From Alphaproteobacteria bacterium (GTDB lineage: Bacteria; Pseudomonadota; Alphaproteobacteria; Rs-D84): a stretch of 64,000 nucleotides of DNA. Positions within the stretch are counted from its first letter, which is position 1. Every line of letters starts with the position of its first letter. Shown one piece after another: positions 1 through 8,323 of this stretch. The notes below the pieces were generated by a model that saw only the letters and a list, made by a program, of their open reading frames with translations, did no database searches and had not been told where the DNA came from. The position numbers were made by a program, and so were the translations under genes. Location: positions 1 through 64,000 of the forward strand of contig WRKW01000006.1 of assembly GCA_009777955.1 (NCBI GenBank), written 5' to 3'.

Positions 1-76
1 TCTCTCCTTTGGGTATATTTATATTATACCATATACCATGACAAAGGTCAATTTGTATTTAGTCATGTAAAGTGAA
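1..76 (-). promoter_or_regulatory. Conserved promoter/leader of an off-window variable-protein gene
   Basis: This is the same leader found upstream of the genes at 8.8, 14.8 and 51.7 kb. Read on the minus strand it has TTGACC (46-51), a 17-nt spacer, TATAAT (23-28) and an AAGGAGAGA ribosome site at the edge. The ATG would lie a few bases left of base 1. So another member of the Cys-rich variable-protein family begins just outside the window; its coding sequence cannot be seen. Confidence 0.85.
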
Positions 77-87
77 CGCATTCTTAA

Positions 88-107
88 CGGCTCTTTTAAA
101 AGAGCCG
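88..107. terminator. Perfect 20-bp palindrome
   Basis: CGGCTCTTTT followed by its exact reverse complement. It lies immediately upstream of the leader at base 1. It may terminate transcription from the right or act as a boundary; there is no clear T-run outside the stem. Confidence 0.4.
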
Positions 108-129
108 GCACAGGCACCCATTGTTCAAT

Positions 130-236
130 AAAGCATCGTGCGCAAAGCGCACGATACATACATTATTCATTATTCACTATTCATTATTCATTTAAAAAAC
201 GGAAAACATGACGATGGGGTGTGGATTATGATTTGA
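130..236. repeat. Interspersed repeat, family B, copy 1
   Basis: A CGTGCGCAAAGCGCACG hairpin is followed by a run of ATTCATTATTCA-type repeats and the tail AAAAAACGGAAAACATGACG. Related copies occur near 8.0, 25.7, 28.9, 33.0 and 54.5 kb in both orientations, always between genes. It has no coding potential and looks like a small non-autonomous element or dispersed palindromic unit. Confidence 0.6.
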
Positions 237-255
237 AATTCGCCATTTTTATCAT

Positions 256-672
256 TCATTTTTCCTTTGAAAAATGCGCCCTATAAACCGAATCCCTGTA
301 TGCGTCCAGCCATGCCTGACCTTGCTTGACCCTTATTTCCATTTTAAGGTACTTAATATCCCGGTTGCATATATTGTCCAGCTTTTTTTGGCGTTCATCT
401 TCTTCCGCTATCCGGGAACATGTCCCGATACCCCAAATAAAAAAACAAGCCATAAACAGCTTCCACCCATGCCTGTCCAGAAATCTGCCGAATTTGGAAA
501 AGAGAAATTTTTCTTTGGTTGGTTTTATATTTTCTATCTCTTCTTTTTTGTCCGTTTCTGTCGGCTTTGTATTTTCTTTTTTTATTTCTTCTTTTTTATA
601 AATTACATCCGCCTGCTTGCCAAAATCGGGATCAAAAACTTTTTTTCTGGGTCTTTTTTTTATTTTATCCAT
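256..672 (-). CDS. Hypothetical single-pass membrane protein downstream of rbfA
   Basis: This is a 138-residue protein of unknown function. The N-terminal two thirds is very rich in Lys and Glu with low complexity. One hydrophobic segment (about residues 69-87, with FFIWGIGTCS) could span the membrane, followed by a charged, probably helical tail. Its ATG overlaps the end of rbfA by 8 nt, so the two are probably translated together. In many bacteria truB follows rbfA; this is not TruB. No family is recognised. A long antisense ORF over the same bases is a shadow of its A-rich composition. Confidence 0.6.
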   Translation of the reverse strand: MDKIKKRPRKKVFDPDFGKQADVIYKKEEIKKENTKPTETDKKEEIENIKPTKEKFLFSKFGRFLDRHGWKLFMACFFIWGIGTCSRIAEEDERQKKLDNICNRDIKYLKMEIRVKQGQAWLDAYRDSVYRAHFSKEK

Positions 673-1045
673 CGTCTTCCCCCGATATAGCGGCCAAAAG
701 TTTATCTATACGTTCTGACTTTTCCAATGTATCGTCATAAGCAAACCGAATATCCGGAACGTATTTCTGGTCTATCCTTTTCGCAAGCTCTTTCCGAATC
801 ATGGGGGTAACAAATGAAAGACGTTTTTGAAATTCCCCCGTACCACTTACGTAATAGAAAATTTTGATGAACTGGGGTGCCCCACTTGCATCCGCGCCGA
901 CTACGGATACACGCGACAACACCGGATCTTCCGCATATTTGTCACGAAGTATTTCCGCAACATGCTTTTGCACGCTGGATGCGATGCGTTCCCCGCGACT
1001 GAAACTGGTTTGCTTTTTAAACACGTTGTTTCTTCTTGCTCGCAC
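665..1045 (-). CDS. rbfA: Ribosome-binding factor A
   Basis: RbfA binds the free 30S subunit and assists late maturation of the 16S rRNA 5' end in the cytoplasm. The 126-residue length is normal. The KH-like fold is visible as RGERIASSVQKHVAEIL at the start, the DPVLSRVSVVGADAS region, an IKIFYYV strand and the typical KRLSFVTPMIRKELAKRI helix followed by VPDIRFAYDDTLEKSERIDKLL. The gene overlaps the 219-residue upstream gene by 29 nt and the downstream membrane-protein gene by 8 nt, implying one transcript. infB and truB, its usual neighbours, are not visible here. Confidence 0.93.
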   Translation of the reverse strand: MRARRNNVFKKQTSFSRGERIASSVQKHVAEILRDKYAEDPVLSRVSVVGADASGAPQFIKIFYYVSGTGEFQKRLSFVTPMIRKELAKRIDQKYVPDIRFAYDDTLEKSERIDKLLAAISGEDDG

Positions 1046-1676
1046 GAAGTGCGGACTTCCAAACCTTTATTACATTATCCTGTTCCGCAATCTGTTGCTT
1101 TAACATGGCTTTTGTTTTCATTTCCTTTTCAATCTCTTTTTTTATATCATCCGCGGTCATATTTTTATCAAATTCATCCGTTGATTTTTTTACCTGTGGC
1201 GGCTGTTTAATTGGAAATTTGGTGGCCGGTATTACCATTTCGGACAGGTCTTTTTCTATACCATAATCCGGAAGCCGTTCCGACTGTTCTTCGTCAGCTA
1301 TATAGGTAGTTACAGGATAAGGAACGCCATTTTCGTTATGCTCTATCCCTATGAAATATACTTTGCAAAATTGATCGGAACTGAATTTAATTACACTATC
1401 AATATCTTTTTTGGTCAGCCGATGGGCATCTTCGATTATGACGTTTCTATAACAGCTTAACTGGGATTTCAGATTTTCGAATGAAAAATCTTTCAGATAT
1501 ATTCTTGAAGTCAATGGCGGATACATATCTATCCCCGGTTTTGGAATTGTCATATTTGCCCCGGGAATGACCAGTTGTACATTTTTATCGCGGGCGCAAA
1601 CTTCCTTGAATTTTTCTTTGACACCTTCTTTGCGGACATCTTTTTTATCATGATGATAGAATTTAAAATCTGGCAT
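1017..1676 (-). CDS. Hypothetical protein, faintly thymidine-kinase-like, without P-loop
   Basis: A 219-residue cytosolic protein at the head of the rbfA transcript. Residues 78-86 (NVIIEDAHR) and 108-131 (VYFIGIEHNENGVPYP... then YIADEEQSERLP) resemble the second half of type II thymidine kinases, where a Walker B-like strand is followed by a GxxxDxxGxPFP segment and ADE. The N-terminal GxxxxGKS P-loop and the C-terminal zinc cysteines of those enzymes are absent, so kinase activity is doubtful. The last 60 residues are Lys/Glu-rich and probably coiled coil. The similarity is weak and by eye only; an unrelated fold is possible. Confidence 0.45.
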   Translation of the reverse strand: MPDFKFYHHDKKDVRKEGVKEKFKEVCARDKNVQLVIPGANMTIPKPGIDMYPPLTSRIYLKDFSFENLKSQLSCYRNVIIEDAHRLTKKDIDSVIKFSSDQFCKVYFIGIEHNENGVPYPVTTYIADEEQSERLPDYGIEKDLSEMVIPATKFPIKQPPQVKKSTDEFDKNMTADDIKKEIEKEMKTKAMLKQQIAEQDNVIKVWKSALRASKKKQRV

Positions 1677-1837
1677 ATAATTTCCTTTTGCTTTTTCTCT
1701 CTGTTTATTTGGTATTGTATTATACGGAATTATGATTTACAATCGAAATTATGAATCCAGATTGGCCGAAGATTTTCAGACGTATAGCACGGATGTAACG
1801 GCCGAACATTATTTAACCAAAAAAAAGACAAAATCAT

Positions 1838-2410
1838 TTGAAAATTCAACAATATCTTCTTAAAAAATCCGATCACCCCGCGGCATTATGGGTAATATTC
1901 TTCCTTACCATATGCGAATCGATTTTTTTGTTTGTTCCACCCGAAGTATTCATGGCACCGACAATCGTCGCAAACAAAAGAAAGGCACTTGGCGTTGTAA
2001 TCGCCACATCGCTGGGTTCGCTAATCGGCGGGGCCATTGCATATATGATAGGATTTTGGCTTTTTGAAACACTGGGTCAATGGATTATCACAACATTTTC
2101 CACCTTTGAACAATTCGAAACTGCCAAGGCACTTTTCGCAAAGCATGGCATGTTCATAATATTCCTGGCCGCGTTTACGCCCGTGCCCTATAAATTATTG
2201 GCTATTTGCGCGGGATTTTTGGGCTTTAATCCCTTTCTGTTCATCGGGATTTCCGCGATTTTCCGTACTTTGCGATTCGGAATTCTGGGCTTTTTGCTGT
2301 GGCGGTTCCAAGAACAGGCAAATGCGATCGTACGAAAATATTTCTGGCCGTTAACCTTGGCGGCGGTTATTGCGGCAGTATTCGGAATAATTCTGATGGG
2401 AATGTTGTGA
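1838..2410 (+). CDS. DedA/YqaA-family inner-membrane protein
   Basis: A 190-residue multi-pass membrane protein of the SNARE-associated/VTT (DedA) superfamily, closest in pattern to YqaA. These proteins are linked to lipid scrambling or flipping and envelope homeostasis. The hallmark AAFTPVPYKLLAICAGFLG and the following FIGISAIFRTLRFGILG re-entrant segment are clear, as is the early ESIFLFVPPEVFMAP segment. The start is a TTG at 1838, because an in-frame stop lies just upstream. No good ribosome site precedes it. A 43-codon ORF starting at ATG 1732 overlaps the start and might couple translation, but I do not list it separately. Confidence 0.8.
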   Translation: MKIQQYLLKKSDHPAALWVIFFLTICESIFLFVPPEVFMAPTIVANKRKALGVVIATSLGSLIGGAIAYMIGFWLFETLGQWIITTFSTFEQFETAKALFAKHGMFIIFLAAFTPVPYKLLAICAGFLGFNPFLFIGISAIFRTLRFGILGFLLWRFQEQANAIVRKYFWPLTLAAVIAAVFGIILMGML

Positions 2411-2502
2411 TTCAGGATTATGACTGTGGATTGCGGATTTGGTTTGCGTAAATCGGCAATTTTTCACTTCCTTCATCATGATTTTTTTTCTATGATTCAA
2501 TC

Positions 2503-3357
2503 ATGGAATCTCTCCTGGATAATATTGCTACACGGTCGGTAAAGCGAAATGTTATAAGTTTCGCAAATGTAGCCGCGCGGTACGAAGGCGGCCCGGAAAT
2601 CCTGTCCGATGTGTCATTCAACATAAGTTCCCATTCTTTTTATTTCCTTACGGGGGCAAGCGGTGCGGGAAAAACAACCCTGCTGCGATTGATATATCAC
2701 CTGCACCCGCAATCACGTGGGCAGATAAAGCTTTTTGATAAACCCACCTTTGGAATACCACGGAATGATGTCGCCGCCCTGCGCCGCAGGATGGCTATAG
2801 TATTCCAGGAATATTCCCTTATATCACATCTGTCGGTTTTTGATAACGTTGCCCTGCCCCTGCGGGTACGCGGTACAAATGAATCGTATACAAAAAAACT
2901 GGTCGCGCGAACTCTCCAATGGGTTGGCCTGGCATCGTATGCGAACACCCTGCCCCTTAACTTGTCCGGTGGACAACAACAACGGGTTGCGGTTGCGCGG
3001 GCAATCATCACCCAACCGGAAATATTACTGGCAGACGAACCGACTGGAAATCTTGATGATGCGTCGGCCGCAAAGCTTATGGAAATGTTTATCCAGATGA
3101 ACAAAAACTTTGGCACTGCGATCATATTGGCCACACACAGCCAGAAACTTCTTGATACTTATCCGTTTCCAAGAATATTTGTCGAAGATCACAAAGTGAA
3201 TTTTTGCGAGGCCGGAACCGTAAAACGATGCGTACCACCAAAAATGCCGCCGCCGCTTAAACCCCGGGAAGAAGCCAAAAAACAATCATATTTTGCACAA
3301 TTATCGGCAGAGCTGCAATTACAATTCGACAATATCGCGGGGGGCGGTAATAAATGA
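2503..3357 (+). CDS. ftsE: Cell-division ABC transporter ATPase FtsE
   Basis: FtsE is the cytoplasmic ATPase that, with FtsX, activates septal peptidoglycan hydrolases at the division ring. The 284-residue protein has Walker A GASGAGKT (about 53-60), a Q-loop in IVFQEYSLI, signature LSGGQQQR and Walker [13 protein letters not shown], followed by a switch His in ATHSQ. It carries about 20 extra residues at the N-terminus and a Pro/Lys-rich C-terminal tail beyond the usual length near 220. Its TGA overlaps the ftsX ATG by 4 nt. The ftsE-ftsX-DUF218-plsC order is a common alphaproteobacterial arrangement. Confidence 0.93.
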   Translation: MESLLDNIATRSVKRNVISFANVAARYEGGPEILSDVSFNISSHSFYFLTGASGAGKTTLLRLIYHLHPQSRGQIKLFDKPTFGIPRNDVAALRRRMAIVFQEYSLISHLSVFDNVALPLRVRGTNESYTKKLVARTLQWVGLASYANTLPLNLSGGQQQRVAVARAIITQPEILLADEPTGNLDDASAAKLMEMFIQMNKNFGTAIILATHSQKLLDTYPFPRIFVEDHKVNFCEAGTVKRCVPPKMPPPLKPREEAKKQSYFAQLSAELQLQFDNIAGGGNK

Positions 3358-4193
3358 AAGCACCTTTGGTATTTTCTTTTGTAAAAGAACAGCGGACTTT
3401 TTTGATGTTGCTGATGTCGTTGCTTACATTCTTGTCCGTGCTGTGCCTGGGGCTTGCGATCGCGCTTGGCACCGCTGTCACGCGTTGGAACATGCAATGG
3501 AACATGATGGCTACCGTCCAGATTATGCCGGGGGGTGACATAGATGGCACACAGAAAGCATTGGAAGCCATTAAACAAGACATTGCTTCAACAAAAAATA
3601 TTTCAGAAGCGGATTCCGTGCGGATGCTTCGACCCTGGCTGAAAGACAGCGAAGCATTGAAACAATATATCCCAAAAATGATAGAGATCGAATTCAAATC
3701 ACGCACAGGACTTTCACAGGCTGATTCCGTAATAAAAGAAATAAGCGGCGCGCGCTTTATCCGGCATACCGATGGGATGCGCGGCGCGATCGGTGCCGGT
3801 TGGAAAGTAATCGTCTTGGCAGTGGTGGTGCTTGCAATGGTGCTGGGGGCGATTATCGCGTGCATATCGCACATCACGCGAAATATCACGCTTATACACA
3901 GACGGGAACTTGAAATCCTTCACCAAATTGGCGCACGCGACAATTTCATAGCGGGTCAGCTTATGAAAGTCATTGCAAAAATATGCGCCGCCGCCGCGGC
4001 GATCGGATTCACACTTGCATCACCCGCGTTGTTGGTCGTAACGTCAATCGCACATTCGATGCGTGTCGGAATGTTCACACAAATGGCGATACCAAGCATC
4101 GGATGGATAATTCTGGGTGGGCTTTCAATCGGTATAATCCTGTTGTCAGTATTTACCGCAAAGAAAACAGTAATTAAAATACTAAACAAGTAA
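3354..4193 (+). CDS. ftsX: Cell-division permease-like protein FtsX
   Basis: FtsX is the membrane partner of FtsE. It has a short cytoplasmic N-terminus, a first membrane helix (about residues 18-42), a periplasmic domain of roughly 120 residues and three further C-terminal membrane helices. The cytoplasmic loop HRRELEILHQIGARDNFI matches the conserved coupling segment of the family. The length of 279 is usual. Translation is coupled to ftsE by an ATGA overlap. It has no catalytic residues; it transmits ATP hydrolysis to periplasmic regulators, which are not identified in this window. Confidence 0.92.
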   Translation: MKAPLVFSFVKEQRTFLMLLMSLLTFLSVLCLGLAIALGTAVTRWNMQWNMMATVQIMPGGDIDGTQKALEAIKQDIASTKNISEADSVRMLRPWLKDSEALKQYIPKMIEIEFKSRTGLSQADSVIKEISGARFIRHTDGMRGAIGAGWKVIVLAVVVLAMVLGAIIACISHITRNITLIHRRELEILHQIGARDNFIAGQLMKVIAKICAAAAAIGFTLASPALLVVTSIAHSMRVGMFTQMAIPSIGWIILGGLSIGIILLSVFTAKKTVIKILNK

Positions 4194-4203
4194 GATATTC
4201 AAT

Positions 4204-4776
4204 ATGAGACCATATTTGTTTGTTCCACTTTTACTTGTCGCGGGCGGAGTGTTTTTCAAAGTTTCCAGCCCGCGCACATGCCCGCCACTTTCGCGGACAG
4301 AGAATATATTCGTACTTACCGGCGATATACGGCGTATTCCGGCCGGAATCAGATTGCTTGAAAATTACCCAATGCGCAGAATGTATATTATCGGCATCGG
4401 TGGCCACAGCGTACCCGGTGCCACAGCCGGCAATCTTTCTACTATAGACAGCAATGGTATTTCACAGATGATTCCGCCGAAAGAACGCGGCAAAGTTCAT
4501 ATTGAAACCGAATCGCGTTCTACCTATGAAAACGCATTGGCGATACGATCCATTGCGCGCGCACAGAATATAAAAAGGTTCGCGCTGGTCACGACCGCCG
4601 ACCACATGAATCGTTCATTGTTGTTGGTAAAACGCCGAATGCCGGATGCAGAAATTATTGCCTGCCCCGTTCCACTGCACGGCATGCCAGCCAACCGCAG
4701 ACTGGAACGCTGGGGAACCGAATATATGAAATTCCTGGGGACTCTGATCGGAATTGAAAGCAAGAAAATGGAATAA
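4204..4776 (+). CDS. DUF218/YdcF-SanA family envelope protein
   Basis: A 190-residue protein with an N-terminal membrane anchor or signal segment (about residues 4-20) and a periplasmic DUF218 domain. The pattern IFVLTGDIRRIPAGIRLLE, then the IIGIGG loop, ESRSTYENA and FALVTTADHMNRS is typical of the YdcF/SanA/ElyC group. Members affect envelope barrier function and undecaprenyl-carrier metabolism, but the reaction is not established. It starts 10 nt after ftsX and lies in the ftsEX-plsC operon. Confidence 0.85.
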   Translation: MRPYLFVPLLLVAGGVFFKVSSPRTCPPLSRTENIFVLTGDIRRIPAGIRLLENYPMRRMYIIGIGGHSVPGATAGNLSTIDSNGISQMIPPKERGKVHIETESRSTYENALAIRSIARAQNIKRFALVTTADHMNRSLLLVKRRMPDAEIIACPVPLHGMPANRRLERWGTEYMKFLGTLIGIESKKME

Positions 4777-4789
4777 GACGGGGTTTTCA

Positions 4790-5455
4790 ATGTTAAAAAA
4801 AATATTATTTACAATGGCTTTGTCCACCTGGTGGGTTTTGTTTGCACCGCTGCATCTGCTTGCACTGCCTTCCAAATGGTTGTCGCACAAAACAATGGTT
4901 GCCGATGCACGCGGAGTGCTTTTCCTTTTACGGATTGTCGCAGGAATAAAATACAAAATTCATAATTTGCCGACCAATATGCGCGGCCATATCGTCGCGT
5001 CAAAGCACATGTCTATTTTGGAAGTCGCTATCCTGATGGCCTGTGTTCCGGATGCTTTCTTTATAATAAAGCGGGAACTGATGTGGATTCCGATTTATGG
5101 ATGGGCTGTTTGGCGCATGGGTATGCTTTCTGTGAACCGTACCGCGGGCGCGACAAACGTGGCAAATCTGGCGGCGGCGGTAAAGAAAAGAACCGATGCC
5201 GGTATGACCATGATAATATTCCCCGAAGGAACACGAACAAAGCCGGGCACACCAGTAAAAATAAAACGCGGATTGTTATTTATTGCGGAAAGCCTTAAAC
5301 TGCCGATACAGCCAGTTGGTGCGGACACGGGGTTATATTGGCCAAAAAAAGGTTCTATGAAATCCGGCACAGCAAATATATGGTTCGAACCACCATTACC
5401 GTATAACGCATCACTTGAAGAAATCGCAACCGCCATCGCACGTCACAGTGCGTAA
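4790..5455 (+). CDS. plsC: 1-acyl-sn-glycerol-3-phosphate acyltransferase
   Basis: PlsC acylates lysophosphatidic acid to phosphatidic acid at the inner membrane. The 221-residue protein has a hydrophobic N-terminus and the acyltransferase motifs: KHMSILE (an HX4E version of the usual HX4D box), FPEGTRTKPG and a downstream PIQPVG segment. The HX4E form is common in the HQSAWE-type proteobacterial branch, so it is not a lost active site. I chose ATG 4790 rather than the track start at 4754, because the latter overlaps the upstream gene by 23 nt. It ends the ftsEX operon and is convergent with the nuclease gene 4 nt away. Confidence 0.9.
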   Translation: MLKKILFTMALSTWWVLFAPLHLLALPSKWLSHKTMVADARGVLFLLRIVAGIKYKIHNLPTNMRGHIVASKHMSILEVAILMACVPDAFFIIKRELMWIPIYGWAVWRMGMLSVNRTAGATNVANLAAAVKKRTDAGMTMIIFPEGTRTKPGTPVKIKRGLLFIAESLKLPIQPVGADTGLYWPKKGSMKSGTANIWFEPPLPYNASLEEIATAIARHSA

Positions 5456-5459
5456 ATAA

Positions 5460-5882
5460 TCAATCGCACCAGCCGGATCGTTTCCCGCCACCGTATCTTA
5501 CAGAATGTTTTTCGCGTACCATGATTTCGCCGACATCGCGTCCATTTCCATCCGCAACAAATGCGTTGATTCTGCCAAGATATTTGTCGTCTTTTATTTC
5601 TGATAAAGTCACGTGTGTGCCGACCGGAATCAATTCTGCCAACCTGTCTTTTGCCTTTACGGCGGCCTTGGTTTCCGATTCGCATTCCCCCGAAAGTTCT
5701 GGGGCATCGATATTCATAAACCGGACACGGACGGGAATTTCTATTCTGTCGTCCAGAATTACCGTCGCACCGAAAGTATCACCGTCAATAATGTAATCAA
5801 CAACGGCTTTTGCCGTCAGTGTCGGCTTTGCTGCCATCAAAGACAAAGGAAAAATAAACGCAACGAACAAAAATTTCTTCAT
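5460..5882 (-). CDS. Secreted thermonuclease-like (SNase fold) protein
   Basis: A 140-residue protein with a signal peptide (MKKFLFVAFIFPLSLMAA) and an SNase domain of the staphylococcal thermonuclease type. The Ca-binding and active-site features VVDYIIDGDTF and VRVRFMNIDAPEL are present, as are TKAAVKAKDRL and DKYLGRINAFV, where the last Arg corresponds to the second catalytic Arg. It probably cleaves nucleic acid in the periplasm or outside. ATG 5882 gives a 4-nt ATGA overlap with tolB and places the signal peptide correctly; the longer ORF adds 12 residues inside tolB. Confidence 0.85.
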   Translation of the reverse strand: MKKFLFVAFIFPLSLMAAKPTLTAKAVVDYIIDGDTFGATVILDDRIEIPVRVRFMNIDAPELSGECESETKAAVKAKDRLAELIPVGTHVTLSEIKDDKYLGRINAFVADGNGRDVGEIMVREKHSVRYGGGKRSGWCD

Positions 5883-7213
5883 GGCAGTTTTGGCGACCAT
5901 GTGGGTTCCGTACCCCATACGCCCGCGGGCAACTTTATTTCGTAATCGTTCTGGCCGGTTATATCAACTGTACGTATACGGCTTGCGCGGCCTGCTTCGT
6001 CACCCGGAATCCTTTCGGTTTCATAATATACCAACCTGCGGCTGCCGGGTGCCCATGATGGTGCCTCCATAAACCATCCGCTGGCCAATATCTTTTCATT
6101 CTTGCCCCTGGGATTCATTATCCCTATATAAAAAGTATCTTCGGACATTTTTGTAAACGCAATATAATTTCCATCCTGTGAATAAGCGGGTGTCGCATAC
6201 CGTCCGGCACCATAGCTAAGCCTGGATACAGCCAAAGTGCCCAGGTCAATGACATGCAACTGTTGCGACCCGGATCGGTTGGAATTAAATGCCATCTTAG
6301 TACCGTCCGGAAAATACGACGGGGAAGTGTTGATGGTATCGCCAAAGGTCAACTGACGCAAAGTTCTTGCCCCCATATCATATTCGTATATATTTGTCGC
6401 CCCACCGTCAACCATGGAAAGTGCAACCTTATTGCCATCCGGCGACCAACGCGGCGCAAAAGTCATCCCACCGAATCGACCCAAACGACGTTGTTCGCCG
6501 GTGTTCATATCCAGACTCCATATTGTCGGATCGTCGCCCCTGTATGACAAGAATAGTACGGTTTGCATATTCGGCGAAAAATGCGGGGACATTACAAATG
6601 TCTGGCCATCTGAAATATATCGGAATCCATGGCCATCGCTATCCATAATAGCCAGTCGCTTTATGCGGTTGGTAATCGGGCCACTTTCGGCAATAAATAT
6701 TATTTGGGTATCGAAATATCCGATTTCCCCCGTCAGACGTTCGTATATAGCATCAGACATAATATGCGCCAGCCTGCGGGATGATTTTTTTGACGCGACC
6801 AGAACCTGGGCCTCTATCTGTTCTTTTCCATTCACATCCCACACATAGAATTGTAATCTGTAATTATCGCCGGTTGCGGACAGCTTTGCCTGGACCAGAA
6901 CCTGGGCACGTACGGCAGACCAATCGCCGAATTTCGGCATATCGTCCATCTTCACAAATTCGGGATGGGCGGCCTGTCGTATTATGCGAAACAATCCAGA
7001 AGAGCTTAAATTATTTTCAACAACATCGCGCAGTTCTTTTGCAATCTTGTCCAGATTTTTTGGCGCTTCGAATTTCTGGATAGCGATTGGAATCGGTTCT
7101 GCATTACCGGCAATAATATCCACCTTTAATTCCGCGTATGCAGAATTGGAAATCGGCATGATGCAAAATACAAGATAGAAGATACAAAGTTTTAACGACA
7201 ATTTTTTAAGCAT
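5879..7213 (-). CDS. tolB: Tol-Pal system protein TolB
   Basis: TolB is the periplasmic beta-propeller that links Pal to the inner-membrane TolQRA complex during outer-membrane constriction. The 444-residue length, signal peptide ending SNSAYA and N-terminal domain (VDIIAGNAEPIPIAI, DVVENNLSSSGLFR) are typical. Propeller blades are visible as repeated SPDG/SYFPDG/SQDG motifs (APRWSPDGNKVAL, SPSYFPDGTKMAF, ATPAYSQDGNYIAF). tolQRA and pal are not in the window. The nuclease gene follows with a 4-nt overlap. Confidence 0.96.
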   Translation of the reverse strand: MLKKLSLKLCIFYLVFCIMPISNSAYAELKVDIIAGNAEPIPIAIQKFEAPKNLDKIAKELRDVVENNLSSSGLFRIIRQAAHPEFVKMDDMPKFGDWSAVRAQVLVQAKLSATGDNYRLQFYVWDVNGKEQIEAQVLVASKKSSRRLAHIMSDAIYERLTGEIGYFDTQIIFIAESGPITNRIKRLAIMDSDGHGFRYISDGQTFVMSPHFSPNMQTVLFLSYRGDDPTIWSLDMNTGEQRRLGRFGGMTFAPRWSPDGNKVALSMVDGGATNIYEYDMGARTLRQLTFGDTINTSPSYFPDGTKMAFNSNRSGSQQLHVIDLGTLAVSRLSYGAGRYATPAYSQDGNYIAFTKMSEDTFYIGIMNPRGKNEKILASGWFMEAPSWAPGSRRLVYYETERIPGDEAGRASRIRTVDITGQNDYEIKLPAGVWGTEPTWSPKLP

Positions 7214-7340
7214 GAAAATTCCTTTTATATGTACGTGATTCTAGACACTTGGCAACAAAAAAGCAAGCGAACCAGACAGCAACACAATTGCCATTACAAG
7301 CGTCAATGCAACAGCCACCACAAGATTCAACACAAATGTA

Positions 7341-7368
7341 TTGACAAGCGTAAATACAATGTTATAGT
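7341..7368 (+). promoter_or_regulatory. Sigma70-type promoter before the CopG-like gene
   Basis: TTGACA (7341-7346), 16-nt spacer, TATAGT (7363-7368). It places transcription start near 7375, so the long upstream part of the 141-codon ORF starting at 7229 is not needed. Confidence 0.6.
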
Positions 7369-7420
7369 CGATTGTGAATACTGTGGTGTATACGGATGTC
7401 TATTAAATGCGGGGTTGTGC

Positions 7421-7654
7421 GTGCCAAATGTAATGCAGCAATTGTTTGTTATGAATATAGAATCACTGCTGAAAGAATATGCAGTATTCCGCGCATTCAA
7501 TAAATCCGACTGTGTAATTAACATGCGCATTCCAAAGCCGATTCTGGATAAAATAAAAACACTTGCAGAACAACAGCATGTTCCGTATCAATCGTTGATT
7601 TCATCGGTTTTGTTTTCACTTGCTAATATCGAAGATCCAAAAAATCCCAATTAA
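7421..7654 (+). CDS. CopG-type antitoxin-like DNA-binding protein
   Basis: The C-terminal 40 residues (INMRIPKPILDKIKTLAEQ then VPYQSLISSVLF) match the ribbon-helix-helix CopG antitoxin pattern, in which the strand residues insert in the DNA major groove. Such proteins normally repress their own operon and neutralise a toxin. I place the start at GTG 7421, 6 nt after a GGGG site and downstream of the promoter at 7341; ATG 7433 and ATG 7451 are alternatives. The usual toxin partner (RelE/BrnT type) is not recognised, but a 98-residue unknown gene starts 10 nt downstream. Confidence 0.6.
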   Translation: MPNVMQQLFVMNIESLLKEYAVFRAFNKSDCVINMRIPKPILDKIKTLAEQQHVPYQSLISSVLFSLANIEDPKNPN

Positions 7655-7664
7655 AGGATAAAAA

Positions 7665-7961
7665 ATGGAACAGATAATTCTGGCTGTTGATTCCGGCAAT
7701 GACTTATTCGCACAAAATACCTTTTATATGCCCCGCAATACAATATGTTATGAATGCCGCGATCGAATAAAGCCCAAGATTTGTCTTTCATATAAACTGC
7801 CGGCGGAAAAATATATATGCTGTATGGTTTTTAATAATGGAAAAGAATTAAAACATCTTTTGCGCATTATGGATTTTACCATGGACAATTTTGAAAAAAA
7901 TAATCTGTTTGCCAGACTGTCTTTAAAATATGCGCGATCACGCGGGTATAATGATAATTAA
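7665..7961 (+). CDS. Unknown small protein paired with the CopG-like gene
   Basis: A 98-residue protein preceded by AAAGGAT at good spacing and 10 nt after the CopG-like gene, so the two form an operon. It starts MEQIILAVDSGNDLF and contains five cysteines, including a CYECRDR motif. There is no signal peptide or membrane segment. No family is recognised. The operon position fits a partner or toxin of the CopG-like protein, but sequence alone does not support that. Confidence 0.55.
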   Translation: MEQIILAVDSGNDLFAQNTFYMPRNTICYECRDRIKPKICLSYKLPAEKYICCMVFNNGKELKHLLRIMDFTMDNFEKNNLFARLSLKYARSRGYNDN

Positions 7962-7995
7962 TTGCCAATTTGGATGTATCGTTGCGAATCGCACC

Positions 7996-8100
7996 GTCAT
8001 GCCTTTCATTTTTTTGAATGAATAATGAACAATGAATAATGAATAATTAATGCGTCGCGCAAAGCGCGACACCATCATCATGCCTGTGCCGGAATGACAA
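7996..8100. repeat. Interspersed repeat, family B, copy 2
   Basis: Opposite orientation to copy 1: TTTTTTTGAATGAATAATGAA-type repeats followed by the hairpin GTCGCGCAAAGCGCGAC. Very similar to the copy near 54.5 kb. With the adjoining array it fills the 360-nt gap after 7961. Confidence 0.6.
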
Positions 8101-8137
8101 TGCTATGGGAACAATTGTATTCCAATTATAACATTTC

Positions 8138-8307
8138 GTGTCATTGCGAGTCACGCCGTCAGGCGGACGAAGCAATCTTTTATAACGCTTCGTGTCATTG
8201 CGAGTGGTCGAAGACCGCGAAGCAATCTTTTCCAACAGGGGAAGTATAATAATTCCATTGCCTGAAAAGATTGCTTCGTCCGCCTGACGGCGTGACTCGC
8301 AATGACA
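8138..8307. repeat. Hairpin-repeat array A1 (3 units) abutting the variable-protein gene
   Basis: Units begin GTGTCATTGCGAG and end GAAGCAATCTTTT, with a palindromic core between them. Unit 1 is 8138-8181 (core CGCCGTCAGGCG), unit 2 8192-8231 (core GGTCGAAGACC), and unit 3 8265-8307 is inverted. The 33-nt spacer between units 2 and 3 contains GGGAAGTATAATAATTCC. The array ends 16 nt from the stop codon of the gene at 8324. The same arrangement is seen at 14.0, 29.0 and 50.8 kb. Confidence 0.85.
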
Positions 8308-8323
8308 TTAAACCGCAATGACA

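Noticed and set aside
274-690. 138-codon plus-strand ORF rich in Phe
   Set aside because: It is the antisense of the Lys/Glu-rich minus-strand gene at 256-672; Phe richness is explained by AAA/GAA codons opposite.
1732-1863. 43-codon ORF overlapping the DedA start
   Set aside because: No ribosome site or conserved feature; mentioned only as a possible coupling ORF.
2697-3134. Long antisense ORF in ftsE and similar antisense frames in rluC, dnaN, nifJ and eno
   Set aside because: Shadows of strongly biased real genes; none has a ribosome site or a family pattern.
4980-5020. Loss of the PlsC HX4D catalytic box
   Set aside because: The sequence has HX4E (HMSILE), an accepted variant in this acyltransferase branch; other motifs are intact.
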